Origin: CAIMZW01 sp037130455
GTDB taxonomy: Bacteria > Actinomycetota > Actinomycetes > Nanopelagicales > Nanopelagicaceae
Assembly (NCBI GenBank): GCA_037130455.1
Contig: JBAXSZ010000001.1
Coordinates: 62,001 to 126,000, forward strand
Direction: 5' to 3'
DNA: 64,000 nt
Shown piece by piece: positions 42,009 through 51,043 of the stretch (its first letter is position 1; each line of letters opens with the position of its first letter). The position numbers and the translations under genes are program-made. Below the pieces are notes generated by a model. It was not told the DNA's origin. It saw only the letters and a program-made list of their open reading frames with translations, and ran no database searches.

Positions 42009-42599
42009 GTGTTTCAAGTTCGAATCCACGGGAGAGGTGGACAAGGCGTCGTTACCGCCGCCGAACTCCTGAGTGTTGCCGCGTTTCAAGATGGCCTGCA
42101 TGCGCAGGCATTTCCGAGTTTCGGTTCCGAAAGAACTGGTGCTCCTGTCATTGCCTACTGTCGAATCAGTGAGGCAACAATTCGGTTACGAGAACCAATT
42201 CTTGAACCCGATGCCTTAATTATTCAAGACCCAACCCTGCTTCACTCGGTAGATGTCTTCGCCGGGTCTAACACCAATGGGTTTTTATTGATTAATACAA
42301 CAAAATCTTTCTCTGAATTGGGTCTGTCAGAGTATGTACTGGGCAGAGACCATGCCAGGAATTTAATTGTTCCTGCATCTGATATTGCGCTTAAGCATGT
42401 GGGACGCGCAATGCCCAATGCCGCATTGTTAGGTGGTTTTGCGGCAGCTACCGGAAGAGTCACAATCGACAGTGTTTGTGCGGCGATCCAGGATCGTTTC
42501 CCTTCCAAGATCGCGTCCGGCAATATTGCCGCAGCTCAAGAAGCGTATGAATTTGTTGCACAAGAACTTGAGGAGATGAAAAATGCTCAAGCAAATTGA
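42009..42599 (+). CDS. porG: 2-oxoacid:ferredoxin oxidoreductase, gamma subunit
   Basis: 196-residue gamma subunit of a pyruvate (or related 2-oxoacid) ferredoxin oxidoreductase. Signature: FQVRIHGRGGQGVVTAAELLS, then FPSFGSERTGAPVIAYCRI. It opens a four-gene set and overlaps the alpha gene by 17 bases. It starts at GTG 42009. The complex oxidises 2-oxoacids with CoA to acyl-CoA, CO2 and reduced ferredoxin; pyruvate is the likely but unproven substrate. Confidence 0.88.
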   Translation: MFQVRIHGRGGQGVVTAAELLSVAAFQDGLHAQAFPSFGSERTGAPVIAYCRISEATIRLREPILEPDALIIQDPTLLHSVDVFAGSNTNGFLLINTTKSFSELGLSEYVLGRDHARNLIVPASDIALKHVGRAMPNAALLGGFAAATGRVTIDSVCAAIQDRFPSKIASGNIAAAQEAYEFVAQELEEMKNAQAN

Positions 42600-43839
42600 G
42601 GGTTCGCGCGCTGTTGCAGAAACTATTGCGGCGTGCAGACCAGCAGTAATTTGCGCCTATCCAATTTCGCCGCAGACACATATTGTCGAGGCCCTGGACG
42701 AAATAGTGCGAATGGGCGAGATTGACGATTGCGAATTTGTCAATGTGGAATCGGAATTTTCGGCAATGTCGGTGGCTATCGGGGCTTCCGCAACTGGAGC
42801 GCGGGCATACACCGCAACTGCTAGCCAAGGGCTGCTCTTTATGGTTGAACCTGTCTACAACGCGTCAGGCTTAGGTTTACCGATTGTCATGACCCTAGCC
42901 AATCGCGCCATCGGAGCTCCAATTAATATCTGGAACGACCACAGTGATGCCATGAGCCAACGTGATTCTGGGTGGATTCAACTGTATGCCCAAGATAATC
43001 AATCCGCGGCCGATTTACATATTTTGGCATTTCGTTTAGCCGAAGAAATCTCCCTCCCGGTCATGGTCTGTATGGATGGATTTATCCTGACTCATGCGAT
43101 GGAAGAGATAGATATCGTAGATCGAGATTTAGTAGATACATTTTTGCCACCATTTGTTCCCCGACAGGTATTAGATCCTGTTGACCCAGTTTCCATTGGT
43201 GCCATGGTCGGTCCTGAGGCTTTTACAGAAGTTCGGTATCTCGCCCATGTAAAACAATTGCAGGCATTAGAGCTGCTCCCCAAACTCTCCAAAGAATTTG
43301 AAGGAATTTTTGGGCGGCGGGCGGCAGGCGAACATGATGCTGATGGCTTAATCACTAAATATTTCACCGATGATGCAGAAATTGTTCTGGTAGCTCTTGG
43401 ATCGGTATTAGGCACAATAAAGGATGTTGTAGACGAACTACGCGCTACTGGCCAAAAAGTAGGCGCATTAGGAATCACTTCTTTCCGTCCCTTTCCACTA
43501 GATGCCGTGCACGACGCCTTGGTCAATGCGAAGAAAGTGGTTGTGGTTGAGCGAGCATTTGCTCCAGGAATTGGTGGAATCGTTTCCTCAAACATTCGAA
43601 CGGCGATAACCAATATTCCTTGTCAAATATTTACCGCTGTCTCCGGCCTCGGCGGGCGGCCAATCACGCGCGAACTAATAAGGAAAATCTTTGCTAGTAC
43701 CCTGGCTGGAACAATGCCAGCGCTCACTTTCACCGATCTTAATTACGACTTGATTGATCGCGAGATTGAACGAACTAATCGCAATCGGCGGTCGGGGCCA
43801 ATGGCTGAAAACCTTTTGAAAGATTTGGGTGCCAAATGA
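42583..43839 (+). CDS. porA: 2-oxoacid:ferredoxin oxidoreductase, alpha subunit
   Basis: 418-residue alpha subunit, holding the pyrimidine-binding half of the thiamine active site and a C-terminal transketolase-like domain. Seen: GSRAVAETIAACRPAVICAYPISPQTH at the N-terminus, NVESEFSAMSVAIGASATGARAYTATASQG and NIWNDHSDAMSQRDSGWIQ, matching PorA rather than the long OorA/KorA forms. It overlaps gamma at the front and beta by four bases at the end, so subunits are made in order gamma-alpha-beta. Confidence 0.9.
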   Translation: MLKQIEGSRAVAETIAACRPAVICAYPISPQTHIVEALDEIVRMGEIDDCEFVNVESEFSAMSVAIGASATGARAYTATASQGLLFMVEPVYNASGLGLPIVMTLANRAIGAPINIWNDHSDAMSQRDSGWIQLYAQDNQSAADLHILAFRLAEEISLPVMVCMDGFILTHAMEEIDIVDRDLVDTFLPPFVPRQVLDPVDPVSIGAMVGPEAFTEVRYLAHVKQLQALELLPKLSKEFEGIFGRRAAGEHDADGLITKYFTDDAEIVLVALGSVLGTIKDVVDELRATGQKVGALGITSFRPFPLDAVHDALVNAKKVVVVERAFAPGIGGIVSSNIRTAITNIPCQIFTAVSGLGGRPITRELIRKIFASTLAGTMPALTFTDLNYDLIDREIERTNRNRRSGPMAENLLKDLGAK

Positions 43840-44867
43840 GTACACCTTTGAAGTTCTATCAGGTCGGCTCCTTCGCAGTGGGCAATCGCCTCTTGGCTGA
43901 AGGCCAACTTTCCGAGCAGTCCCATCCAGATAGAACAAATTCCTTGACCTCAGGTCACCGAGCTTGTCAGGGATGTGGAGAAGCCTTAGGTGCTCGCTAC
44001 GCTTTGGATGCCGCGATGGCGGCTACAGATGGCAAGATCGTCGCTGTAAATGCCACGGGCTGCCTAGAAGTCTTCTCAACGCCATACCCAGAGACCTCGT
44101 GGCGCCTTCCATGGCTTCACTCGCTCTTTGGTAACGCAGCAGCCGTTGCAACTGGGGTTGCTGCAGCACTTCGGGCACAGGGCAAAAGCGATATCCGAGT
44201 CATTGCCCAGGGCGGCGATGGCGGTACCGTGGATATTGGATTTGGACCACTTTCGGGAATGTTTGAACGAAATGATGATGTCTTGTACATCTGTTATGAC
44301 AACGAGGCCTACATGAATACCGGTGTTCAACGCTCTGGTGCCACGCCTCCAGCGGCTCGAACTAATACAACTCATGCTGTTGGCACAAATCCAGGCGCTT
44401 CGTTTACTCAGGGAAAGAATCTCCCAGTCATTGCTATGGCCCATGGAATTCCTTACGTAGCCACGGCCACCGTTGCCGATCTCCATGATTTAGAAGCAAA
44501 AGTGAAGAAGGCTATGACTTATAGAGGCGCTCGCTACCTTCATATTTTGGTGCCCTGTCCCTTGGGTTGGGGATCGCGCTCTGAAGAAACTATTCAGCTA
44601 GCTCGAATGGCAACGGAGTGCGGTTTGTTTCCAGTTTTCGAAGCCGAGTACGGCGAAGTTATTGCAACAAAGAAGATTCGTCGCCAAGTACCAGTGGAAA
44701 AATATTTGAAACCACAAAAAAGATTCGCCCACCTCTTTGGCGCAAACGGTCATCCAGAATTGCTCCAAGCAATTCAAGCCATTGCTGACAAAAATATAAC
44801 TAAATATCAATTGCTTGAGGCTGATGCACAAGAGCAAGACACCTCAAAGGAGAGCAGTCGTGGATAA
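43836..44867 (+). CDS. porB: 2-oxoacid:ferredoxin oxidoreductase, beta subunit
   Basis: 343-residue beta subunit carrying the thiamine diphosphate phosphate-binding side. CQGCGEAL supplies two of the cluster Cys ligands, C in NATGCLEVFS another, and the fourth is probably in LVPCPLGWG. GGDGGTVDIGF is the ThDP/Mg2+ motif. Gene order and close overlaps with porA and the flavoprotein subunit confirm one complex. Length is at the long end of the family because of a ~30-residue acidic tail. Confidence 0.9.
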   Translation: MSTPLKFYQVGSFAVGNRLLAEGQLSEQSHPDRTNSLTSGHRACQGCGEALGARYALDAAMAATDGKIVAVNATGCLEVFSTPYPETSWRLPWLHSLFGNAAAVATGVAAALRAQGKSDIRVIAQGGDGGTVDIGFGPLSGMFERNDDVLYICYDNEAYMNTGVQRSGATPPAARTNTTHAVGTNPGASFTQGKNLPVIAMAHGIPYVATATVADLHDLEAKVKKAMTYRGARYLHILVPCPLGWGSRSEETIQLARMATECGLFPVFEAEYGEVIATKKIRRQVPVEKYLKPQKRFAHLFGANGHPELLQAIQAIADKNITKYQLLEADAQEQDTSKESSRG

Positions 44868-46479
44868 GCCCTTTGCCATAACGCTAAATATTGGTTCATC
44901 ACTTGCTAATCACACCGGCAGTTGGCGGAATGAGCGACCTGTCTATGTAAATCGACTCCCTCCATGCAACGATGCTTGTCCTGCAGGTGAGGATGTTCAA
45001 GGTTGGTTGTACGAAGGTGAAGCAGGAAATTACGAGCAAGCTTGGCGAAATTTAGTTCGAGATAATCCATTGCCGGCAATCATGGGAAGAATTTGCTATC
45101 ACCCATGTCAAACTGCATGTAATCGGGCCGAACTAGATGAAGCGGTCGGAATTAACTCAGTGGAACGTTTTCTAGGTGATGAAGCGATAAAGCAAAATTG
45201 GCAATTTAACGTTACTGCTGCGCCAACGGGGAAACGTATTCTTATCATTGGATCGGGCCCATCTGGACTCTCGGCTGCCTACCACCTTGCACTGAAAGGC
45301 CATTCGGTAACGATTAGAGAGAGCGCTGCAGCACCCGGCGGAATGATGCGATACGGAATCCCGGCATATCGACTTCCTCGCGAAATTTTGGATGCTGAAA
45401 TATCTCGCATCGTAAATATGGGCGTTGTCATTGAATGCAACACCAAAGTCGAAAACGCTGAAGCAACATTTAGCGAAGGGTTTGATGCAGTATTTCTAGC
45501 CATCGGCGCACACTTGGGCAAGCGGGCTTTCATTCCAGCTGGGGACACTGCTCGAATTTTGGATGCAGTATCAGTTTTGCATATGACTGCCGATGGCCAA
45601 CCGCCGATGTTAGGAAGAAGAGTTGTTGTCTATGGCGGCGGAAATACCGCACTTGATGCAGCTCGTACCGCCCGACGATTGGGCGCGTACGAAGCGATTG
45701 TGGTTTATCGACGTACTCAGGAAAAGATGCCAGCCCATGAAGTCGAACTTAAAGAGGCTCTCGATGAGGGAATCGTCATGCGATGGCTTTCGACTGTTTC
45801 GCGAGTCGATGAAGGAAGCGTTACCATCGAAAAAATGGCTTTGGATGAAAAGGGATTTCCGCAACCTACTGGTGAATTTGAAAACCTAGATGCCGACTCC
45901 GTTATTTTAGCGTTGGGACAGGAAGTTGACCTCAGTGTTATCAATGGAATTGCTGAGGTCAAAGTAGATGACGGTGTTGTGGAAGTTGATGGCTTTTTAA
46001 TGACAGGCCGTCGTGGACTCTTCGCCGGTGGCGATGCCGTCCCTGGCGAGCGGACCGCAACAAATGCCATCGGGCATGGCAAGCATGCGGCCAGAGCCAT
46101 TAACTCGTGGCTTCAGGACCAGAGCTTTGTACATGCCGATCGTCCCGACTTGGCATCTTTCGATCGACTCAATACTTGGTATTACTCGGATGCCCCGAAA
46201 ACTGTTCGACCTAAATTGGATGCCGCCAGGAGAGCTTCGAATTTTGCTGAAGTGGTCCAAGGTCTAGATGCCGAAACTGCGGTATTTGAAGCTCGACGTT
46301 GTCTCTCATGTGGCAATTGCTTTGGTTGCGATAACTGTTTTGGCGTCTGCCCTGATAACGCCGTGATAAAAATCGAAAGCGGCAAATATGAAATAAATCT
46401 GGACTACTGCAAGGGTTGTGGGATCTGTGCAAACGAGTGCCCGTGTGGGGCAATCGATATGGAGCTTGAACGCTCGTAA
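44860..46479 (+). CDS. POR-linked NAD(P)H:ferredoxin flavoprotein with fused 2[4Fe-4S] domain
   Basis: 539-residue fusion of a glutamate-synthase-small-subunit-like reductase with a ferredoxin. N-terminal 4Fe-4S part: CNDACPAGEDVQGWLYEG and CYHPCQTACNRA. FAD motif IIGSGPSGLSAAYHLALKG, NADPH motif VVYGGGNTALDAARTARR, and C-terminal 2[4Fe-4S] with CLSCGNCFGCDNCFGVCP and CKGCGICANECPCGAI. Here it stands in the place of the usual PorD delta subunit, so electrons can pass from ferredoxin to NAD(P)+. The start is GTG 44860 after AAAGGAGAG, overlapping porB by eight bases. Confidence 0.88.
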   Translation: MDKPFAITLNIGSSLANHTGSWRNERPVYVNRLPPCNDACPAGEDVQGWLYEGEAGNYEQAWRNLVRDNPLPAIMGRICYHPCQTACNRAELDEAVGINSVERFLGDEAIKQNWQFNVTAAPTGKRILIIGSGPSGLSAAYHLALKGHSVTIRESAAAPGGMMRYGIPAYRLPREILDAEISRIVNMGVVIECNTKVENAEATFSEGFDAVFLAIGAHLGKRAFIPAGDTARILDAVSVLHMTADGQPPMLGRRVVVYGGGNTALDAARTARRLGAYEAIVVYRRTQEKMPAHEVELKEALDEGIVMRWLSTVSRVDEGSVTIEKMALDEKGFPQPTGEFENLDADSVILALGQEVDLSVINGIAEVKVDDGVVEVDGFLMTGRRGLFAGGDAVPGERTATNAIGHGKHAARAINSWLQDQSFVHADRPDLASFDRLNTWYYSDAPKTVRPKLDAARRASNFAEVVQGLDAETAVFEARRCLSCGNCFGCDNCFGVCPDNAVIKIESGKYEINLDYCKGCGICANECPCGAIDMELERS

Positions 46480-46528
46480 GTCCAGTATTTCTGACTTTTT
46501 CGCCTCAAAAAGCGAGAGTCGTTACTCT

Positions 46529-47968
46529 ATGACCATGTCAAAAGTCTTAGCGTCCTTACCTGTCGGCGAACGAGTCGGTATTGCTTTTTCCGGAGGGTTA
46601 GATACCTCGGTCGCGGTGGCTTGGATGCGATCTAAGGGGGCAATTCCCTTTACCTATACCGCTGACCTTGGCCAATACGACGAACCCGATATTGATTCGG
46701 TTCCAAGCCGGGCCAGTACTTATGGTGCCGAACTCGCACGATTAGTCGATTGTAAGCGCGCCTTGGTGGAAGAGGGTCTAGTAGCAATTGCTTGCGGTGC
46801 TTTCCATATTCGTTCTGGCGGGAAGCAATATTTTAATACCACCCCATTGGGTCGTGCCGTAACTGGAACCTTGCTGGTGCGAGCAATGATGGAAGATGGC
46901 GTTTCCATCTGGGGAGATGGTTCTACATACAAAGGCAACGACATCGAAAGATTTTATCGGTACGGATTACTAGCTAACCCGGCTCTTAGAATTTATAAGC
47001 CTTGGTTAGATGCTGACTTTGTTCAGGAACTTGGTGGCCGCAAAGAGATGTCCGAGTGGTTGGTTGACAATGGATTTCCATACCGCGACAGCGTCGAAAA
47101 AGCCTATTCCACTGATGCCAATATTTTAGGCGCCACTCATGAAGCAAAACGACTAGAGCACTTGGATGCTTCGGTTGAATTAGTGGAACCAATTATGGGT
47201 GTGAAATTTTGGGATTCTCAGGTTGAGATCAATTCTGAAGATGTAAAAATTACTTTTGTGCAGGGTCGTCCCATCGCCATTAATGATGTCGAATATAAAG
47301 ATTCAGTTGCGTTAATGAACGAAGTAAATGCAATCGGTGGGCGCCATGGACTTGGCATGGCCGATCAAATTGAAAATCGAATTATTGAAGCAAAAAGCAG
47401 AGGCATTTATGAGGCCCCGGGAATGGCGCTCTTGTTTATCGCTTATGAAAGATTAGTGAGCGCGATTCATAACGAGGACACAATTGCCAATTATCATGCC
47501 GAAGGTCGTCGATTGGGACGATTACTTTATGAAGGTCGATGGTTTGATCCGCAAGCTTTGATGTTGCGTGAATCGCTCCAACGTTGGGTTGCCTCCGCAG
47601 TTACCGGTGAAGTCACGATCCGACTTCGAAGAGGAGATGATTATTCAATTATCAATACCCAAGGTCCAGCGTTTAGTTATCATCCTGACAAACTTTCGAT
47701 GGAGCGAACTGAGGATGCGGCGTTTGGACCGGTGGACCGAATTGGCCAATTAACTATGAGGAATCTGGATATCGCCGACACTCGAGCTAAGTTGGAACTT
47801 TATGCTGCTCAAGGGCAATTGGGCGGTCAGTTTCCGCTTATTGGTCAGTTGCAATCTGGGGGAGCGCAGGTGATTTCGGCCGCTGTGACACTTCCTGCCG
47901 ATGAGACTCGAGATCTGAACGTGGAACACTCCCTGGATCGAGCCGCGCTCGAAGCGGGGAACGATTGA
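46529..47968 (+). CDS. argG: Argininosuccinate synthase, E. coli-like long type
   Basis: 479-residue ATP-dependent ligase joining citrulline and aspartate in arginine synthesis. The ATP pyrophosphatase loop is GIAFSGGLDTSVAVAWM, and DLGQYDEPDIDSV and IWGDGSTYKGNDIERFYR follow, matching the E. coli-type (longer) form rather than the ~400-residue form common in Actinobacteria. The start is ATG 46529; the frame is open upstream to 46418, but that part overlaps the POR flavoprotein gene. No other arg genes are adjacent. A foreign origin is possible and would need a phylogeny. Confidence 0.93.
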   Translation: MTMSKVLASLPVGERVGIAFSGGLDTSVAVAWMRSKGAIPFTYTADLGQYDEPDIDSVPSRASTYGAELARLVDCKRALVEEGLVAIACGAFHIRSGGKQYFNTTPLGRAVTGTLLVRAMMEDGVSIWGDGSTYKGNDIERFYRYGLLANPALRIYKPWLDADFVQELGGRKEMSEWLVDNGFPYRDSVEKAYSTDANILGATHEAKRLEHLDASVELVEPIMGVKFWDSQVEINSEDVKITFVQGRPIAINDVEYKDSVALMNEVNAIGGRHGLGMADQIENRIIEAKSRGIYEAPGMALLFIAYERLVSAIHNEDTIANYHAEGRRLGRLLYEGRWFDPQALMLRESLQRWVASAVTGEVTIRLRRGDDYSIINTQGPAFSYHPDKLSMERTEDAAFGPVDRIGQLTMRNLDIADTRAKLELYAAQGQLGGQFPLIGQLQSGGAQVISAAVTLPADETRDLNVEHSLDRAALEAGND

Positions 47969-48076
47969 TGAGTGGCACCCCTCTATCCTTATAGGTTAAA
48001 TTTTTTCCACGCTCAAAAATTCTCAATCAAACCTCACGAAGGTGGCAATAGCCTCGCAAAAGATTAAACTTAATGT

Positions 48077-49849
48077 GTGGAAAAGGTACCGAAGGTACAA
48101 AAAGTACAGAGAGCAGTTCTTGCTTTCGCTTGTTCTGCGACCTTGCTTATTGGATTAGCCCCTTCTGCCCAAGCGTCGTGGCTGACCTACCTGACCAGCC
48201 CAGTTCAACAGTCGGTAAAGAGCACTATTTCGATTAATTACGATGTACAGCAAATTCACTTTGGAATCACCGATACCGACCCACATCGTTATTACTTTTA
48301 TCTAAATTTCGTTAAGCAAGTAACTTCCAAACTTTTTTCTGACGGATTAAATTCCTACAGTGGTATCGACCTGGACCTCAATGGCGACAACCTCATGGAC
48401 TACTCCATCCGCACCGACCCTGCCATTCCTTATGAAAGTAATCTGATTCATGCTGGTATTTTTTACGAGTTAGCATCAGGAAAATCTGTTCGAAGTCAAA
48501 AATGTGAAGTTCAGACCTTCTCGGACATCTCAAAGAAAGTGGACTGGATCGGATTCTCGATTCCAAGAGATTGCCTTCCTTTTGGTTCATCATTTTCTAT
48601 TCAAGGAATTTCGCAACATGACCCCAAAGGCAAAAAAGAGTTTGATCTGGTCCCGGAAACTCCATGGAAAGTGTTGTTGAATGCTGACGGCACTTCTCCC
48701 GCAATTAGTTCTACTGTTTCAGACAGCGCTAGCTCCACTCCTATTGTTAGTAGTAACAGTGAACTTCCTTCAGTCACATCAGAATTAAATCCTTCGATTA
48801 TGTCACCAGCAAAATCTCCGGATGATTTAGTTGCCCTCGCGGCGGTAGAAATGCAGTCCGTAGTGACCGTAAATTGTGGATCTGGATTAGGAAGCGGTTG
48901 GTCTGCAAAAGTTCAACTTACAGCCAAAATGATTTCTGCGGGTTACAAGTCTTATGTCATTACAAACCAGCACGTTATTAAAGAATGTATCGACAGTAGA
49001 AGTGTCACACTGACCTTGGCCAATCAAAATACCATTCAGGGATACCTTCAATCTTGGGACGAAACCAACGATATGGCTGGCATCTTGACGAAGCAGGCAA
49101 TCCCACAATTGAGTTTTAGTGGTGTTCGCCCTCAAGAAGGTTGGTGGGCCGGAGTGATCGGCAGCCCGCTTGGCTTCCCTGGAGTACTTACAGAGGGAAT
49201 TATCTCCAGCGTTACTGCAACCAGCGCTCTTGCGACAACAACGGCTCATATCAATCCAGGTAATTCTGGTGGGCCGGCATTTGATCGAACCGGGCGCGTT
49301 GTTGGATTAGCCACTGCTAAATATGTTGATTCTGAGGGATTTGGAATCATTCATGGCACTCCATCGCTCTGCCTCAATATCTTAATGTGCATTGATTCAA
49401 ATAATCTTTGGGCCGAGGGAACTACAACTTCTACTACGATATCCACAACATCCACCGAAGCGGATTTGCTTGATAAATCTTTAGCCTTAAGAACTGCAAG
49501 TCAGATGCTCTTAGAAGGAGCAAAGGGACTCTTGGAGCGAACGATTGCCCAACTCAAATTGGCCGCAACCAATTTTCCCGCTGCAAAGAAGGATCTTCTT
49601 AAATTTGAAAGTTTGGCCCCCCAGCCACCAACGACCACGGATTCCGTGGTGAGTGATGTGAATGCCATCGCTGGTTTTGCCTCTGAAGTCACTAGTTTTG
49701 GCAAACTCGTCAATGCAAAAGTTGACGGACTTTCGGTTACAACGCAAGTAGTTAAAGTAAAAACGATCACTTGTGTAAAAGCAGCGGCCATCAAGAAAGT
49801 CACAGGCGTTAATCCCAAGTGCCCAAGCGGGTTCAAAATAAAGGCCTAA
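48077..49849 (+). CDS. Secreted trypsin-like serine protease
   Basis: 590-residue exported protein. Signal peptide at residues ~1-34 (ending SAQA-SW). Residues ~35-220 form an N-terminal beta-rich domain of unknown type; a Ser/Thr-rich linker (~210-245) follows. The trypsin-like domain has the triad H299 (VITNQHVIKEC), D332 (ETNDMAGIL) and S397 (NPGNSGGPAF). The C-terminal ~130 residues are helical and end in VTGVNPKCPSGFKIKA, a short motif also seen in other actinobacterial secreted proteins. No PDZ domain is seen, so it is not a plain HtrA. GTG start at 48077. A decayed copy follows. Confidence 0.83.
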   Translation: MEKVPKVQKVQRAVLAFACSATLLIGLAPSAQASWLTYLTSPVQQSVKSTISINYDVQQIHFGITDTDPHRYYFYLNFVKQVTSKLFSDGLNSYSGIDLDLNGDNLMDYSIRTDPAIPYESNLIHAGIFYELASGKSVRSQKCEVQTFSDISKKVDWIGFSIPRDCLPFGSSFSIQGISQHDPKGKKEFDLVPETPWKVLLNADGTSPAISSTVSDSASSTPIVSSNSELPSVTSELNPSIMSPAKSPDDLVALAAVEMQSVVTVNCGSGLGSGWSAKVQLTAKMISAGYKSYVITNQHVIKECIDSRSVTLTLANQNTIQGYLQSWDETNDMAGILTKQAIPQLSFSGVRPQEGWWAGVIGSPLGFPGVLTEGIISSVTATSALATTTAHINPGNSGGPAFDRTGRVVGLATAKYVDSEGFGIIHGTPSLCLNILMCIDSNNLWAEGTTTSTTISTTSTEADLLDKSLALRTASQMLLEGAKGLLERTIAQLKLAATNFPAAKKDLLKFESLAPQPPTTTDSVVSDVNAIAGFASEVTSFGKLVNAKVDGLSVTTQVVKVKTITCVKAAAIKKVTGVNPKCPSGFKIKA

Positions 49850-49951
49850 TTAATCAAATAGCGCTAGCCACGGCCATTTGTAGATTTCGATTTAATGCAA
49901 AAGTGACTTATTGACTAATCGGTAAAGAATTAGTCCATGAATTGAAAGAAT

Positions 49952-50545
49952 GTGATCTTGCGCGCAGGAGTACTTCTTTCGATTTTATTCATTCTCTCGG
50001 TCGACCCCTATCCTTCCATTTCTTCAGCGGTCTCACTCGATCAAGCGAATCAGAAACTATCTCTTTCGCAGCCGCCGTTCTCTACGAATTCATATATAAA
50101 TTCCATAGTCAGCCTGCAAATTTTCCTTCATACATTGTGACCGATCGCGATAATATTTTTAATTGTTTAGCTGGTAAGAAAGTAATGTTCATCTTGCCCA
50201 ACCTGCGTGAGAATCTGGGATCGCTCCTCAAAAAGGTTGGTGGGCAGCAGCGATGGGGAGCACGTTAGGTTTTCAAGGAGTTTTAACTATAAGGATTATT
50301 TCTAGTGTTTCTAGTGGGAGTGCAAGTGCAACAACAAGGCCCACCCCCACTATTTCCTCTAAATCCTCTCAGTCAAATGCAAAGAGTCTGGCTTAGGCAA
50401 GCGCGAAGCTAAAACTCCTACATTCATTGGCGATCTAAATAGAGATATTGATTCGGTTGCCAAGTATGTTACAAATGAGAAAAACTACTTAATAAAGGTT
50501 TCTGCAGCAATTAAAGCTGCAGGCAGTGGAAAGATTAGGTCATGA
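49952..50545 (+). pseudogene. Decayed, truncated copy of the upstream protease gene
   Basis: The region between the protease and the phosphoribosyltransferase gene holds protease-like pieces in three frames. Frame one starts at 49952 with a signal peptide (VLLSILFILSVDPYPS). Another frame reads SYIVTDRDNIFNCLAGKKV, aligning with SYVITNQHVIKECIDSRSV of the intact protease, but with the catalytic His replaced by Asp. A third, from 50247, reads MGSTLGFQGVLTIRIISSV, matching IGSPLGFPGVLTEGIISSV. The region of the catalytic Ser is missing. The last piece (TFIGDLNRDIDSVAKYV) ends at a TGA overlapping the next ATG. This is what the 692-base gap contains. Confidence 0.72.
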
Positions 50546-51039
50546 CTTCTACAACTGGCCCCCAGCGGGAAATATTGACCTATGAGCAATTTGGAATAGC
50601 CACCAGAGAGTTGGCCCAAGTAATTGCTGACTCAGGATTTCATCCGGACATCATTCTCTCAATTGCTAGAGGTGGGTTTTTCCTCGGTGCTGGTCTTGGC
50701 TATGCGCTGGGCGTCAAGAATTCCTTTACGATCAGCGTCGAGTTTTACACCGGCATTGGTGAGAGATTACCGATGCCAGTGGTGCTTCCTCCGGTTCCGA
50801 ATCGAATTGATTTGCGTGGGGCCCGTGTTCTAATAGCCGATGATGTAGCCGATTCAGGAGAAACTTTGCAATTAGTCCAAGATTTTTGTGAAGGATTTGT
50901 ATTGGAAGCCAAGTGCGTTGTTCTATATGAAAAACCTGGAACAATCATTAAGCCGGATTTTTCTTGGCGGATAACCGACAAATGGATTGACTTTCCCTGG
51001 TCGGCACAACCACCCGTTACGTCCGGTCTTTCACATTAA
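50542..51039 (+). CDS. Type I phosphoribosyltransferase
   Basis: 165-residue purine/xanthine-type phosphoribosyltransferase fold. PRPP loop is VLIADDVADSGETL; the hood has SIARGGFFLGAGLGYALG. WRITDKWIDFPWS at the C-terminus resembles XGPRT/Gpt-like enzymes, which transfer phosphoribose to xanthine, guanine or hypoxanthine. The ATG overlaps the last stop of the protease remnant, so the pair may once have been coupled. Substrate not set. Confidence 0.85.
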   Translation: MTSTTGPQREILTYEQFGIATRELAQVIADSGFHPDIILSIARGGFFLGAGLGYALGVKNSFTISVEFYTGIGERLPMPVVLPPVPNRIDLRGARVLIADDVADSGETLQLVQDFCEGFVLEAKCVVLYEKPGTIIKPDFSWRITDKWIDFPWSAQPPVTSGLSH

Positions 51040-51043
51040 GAAA

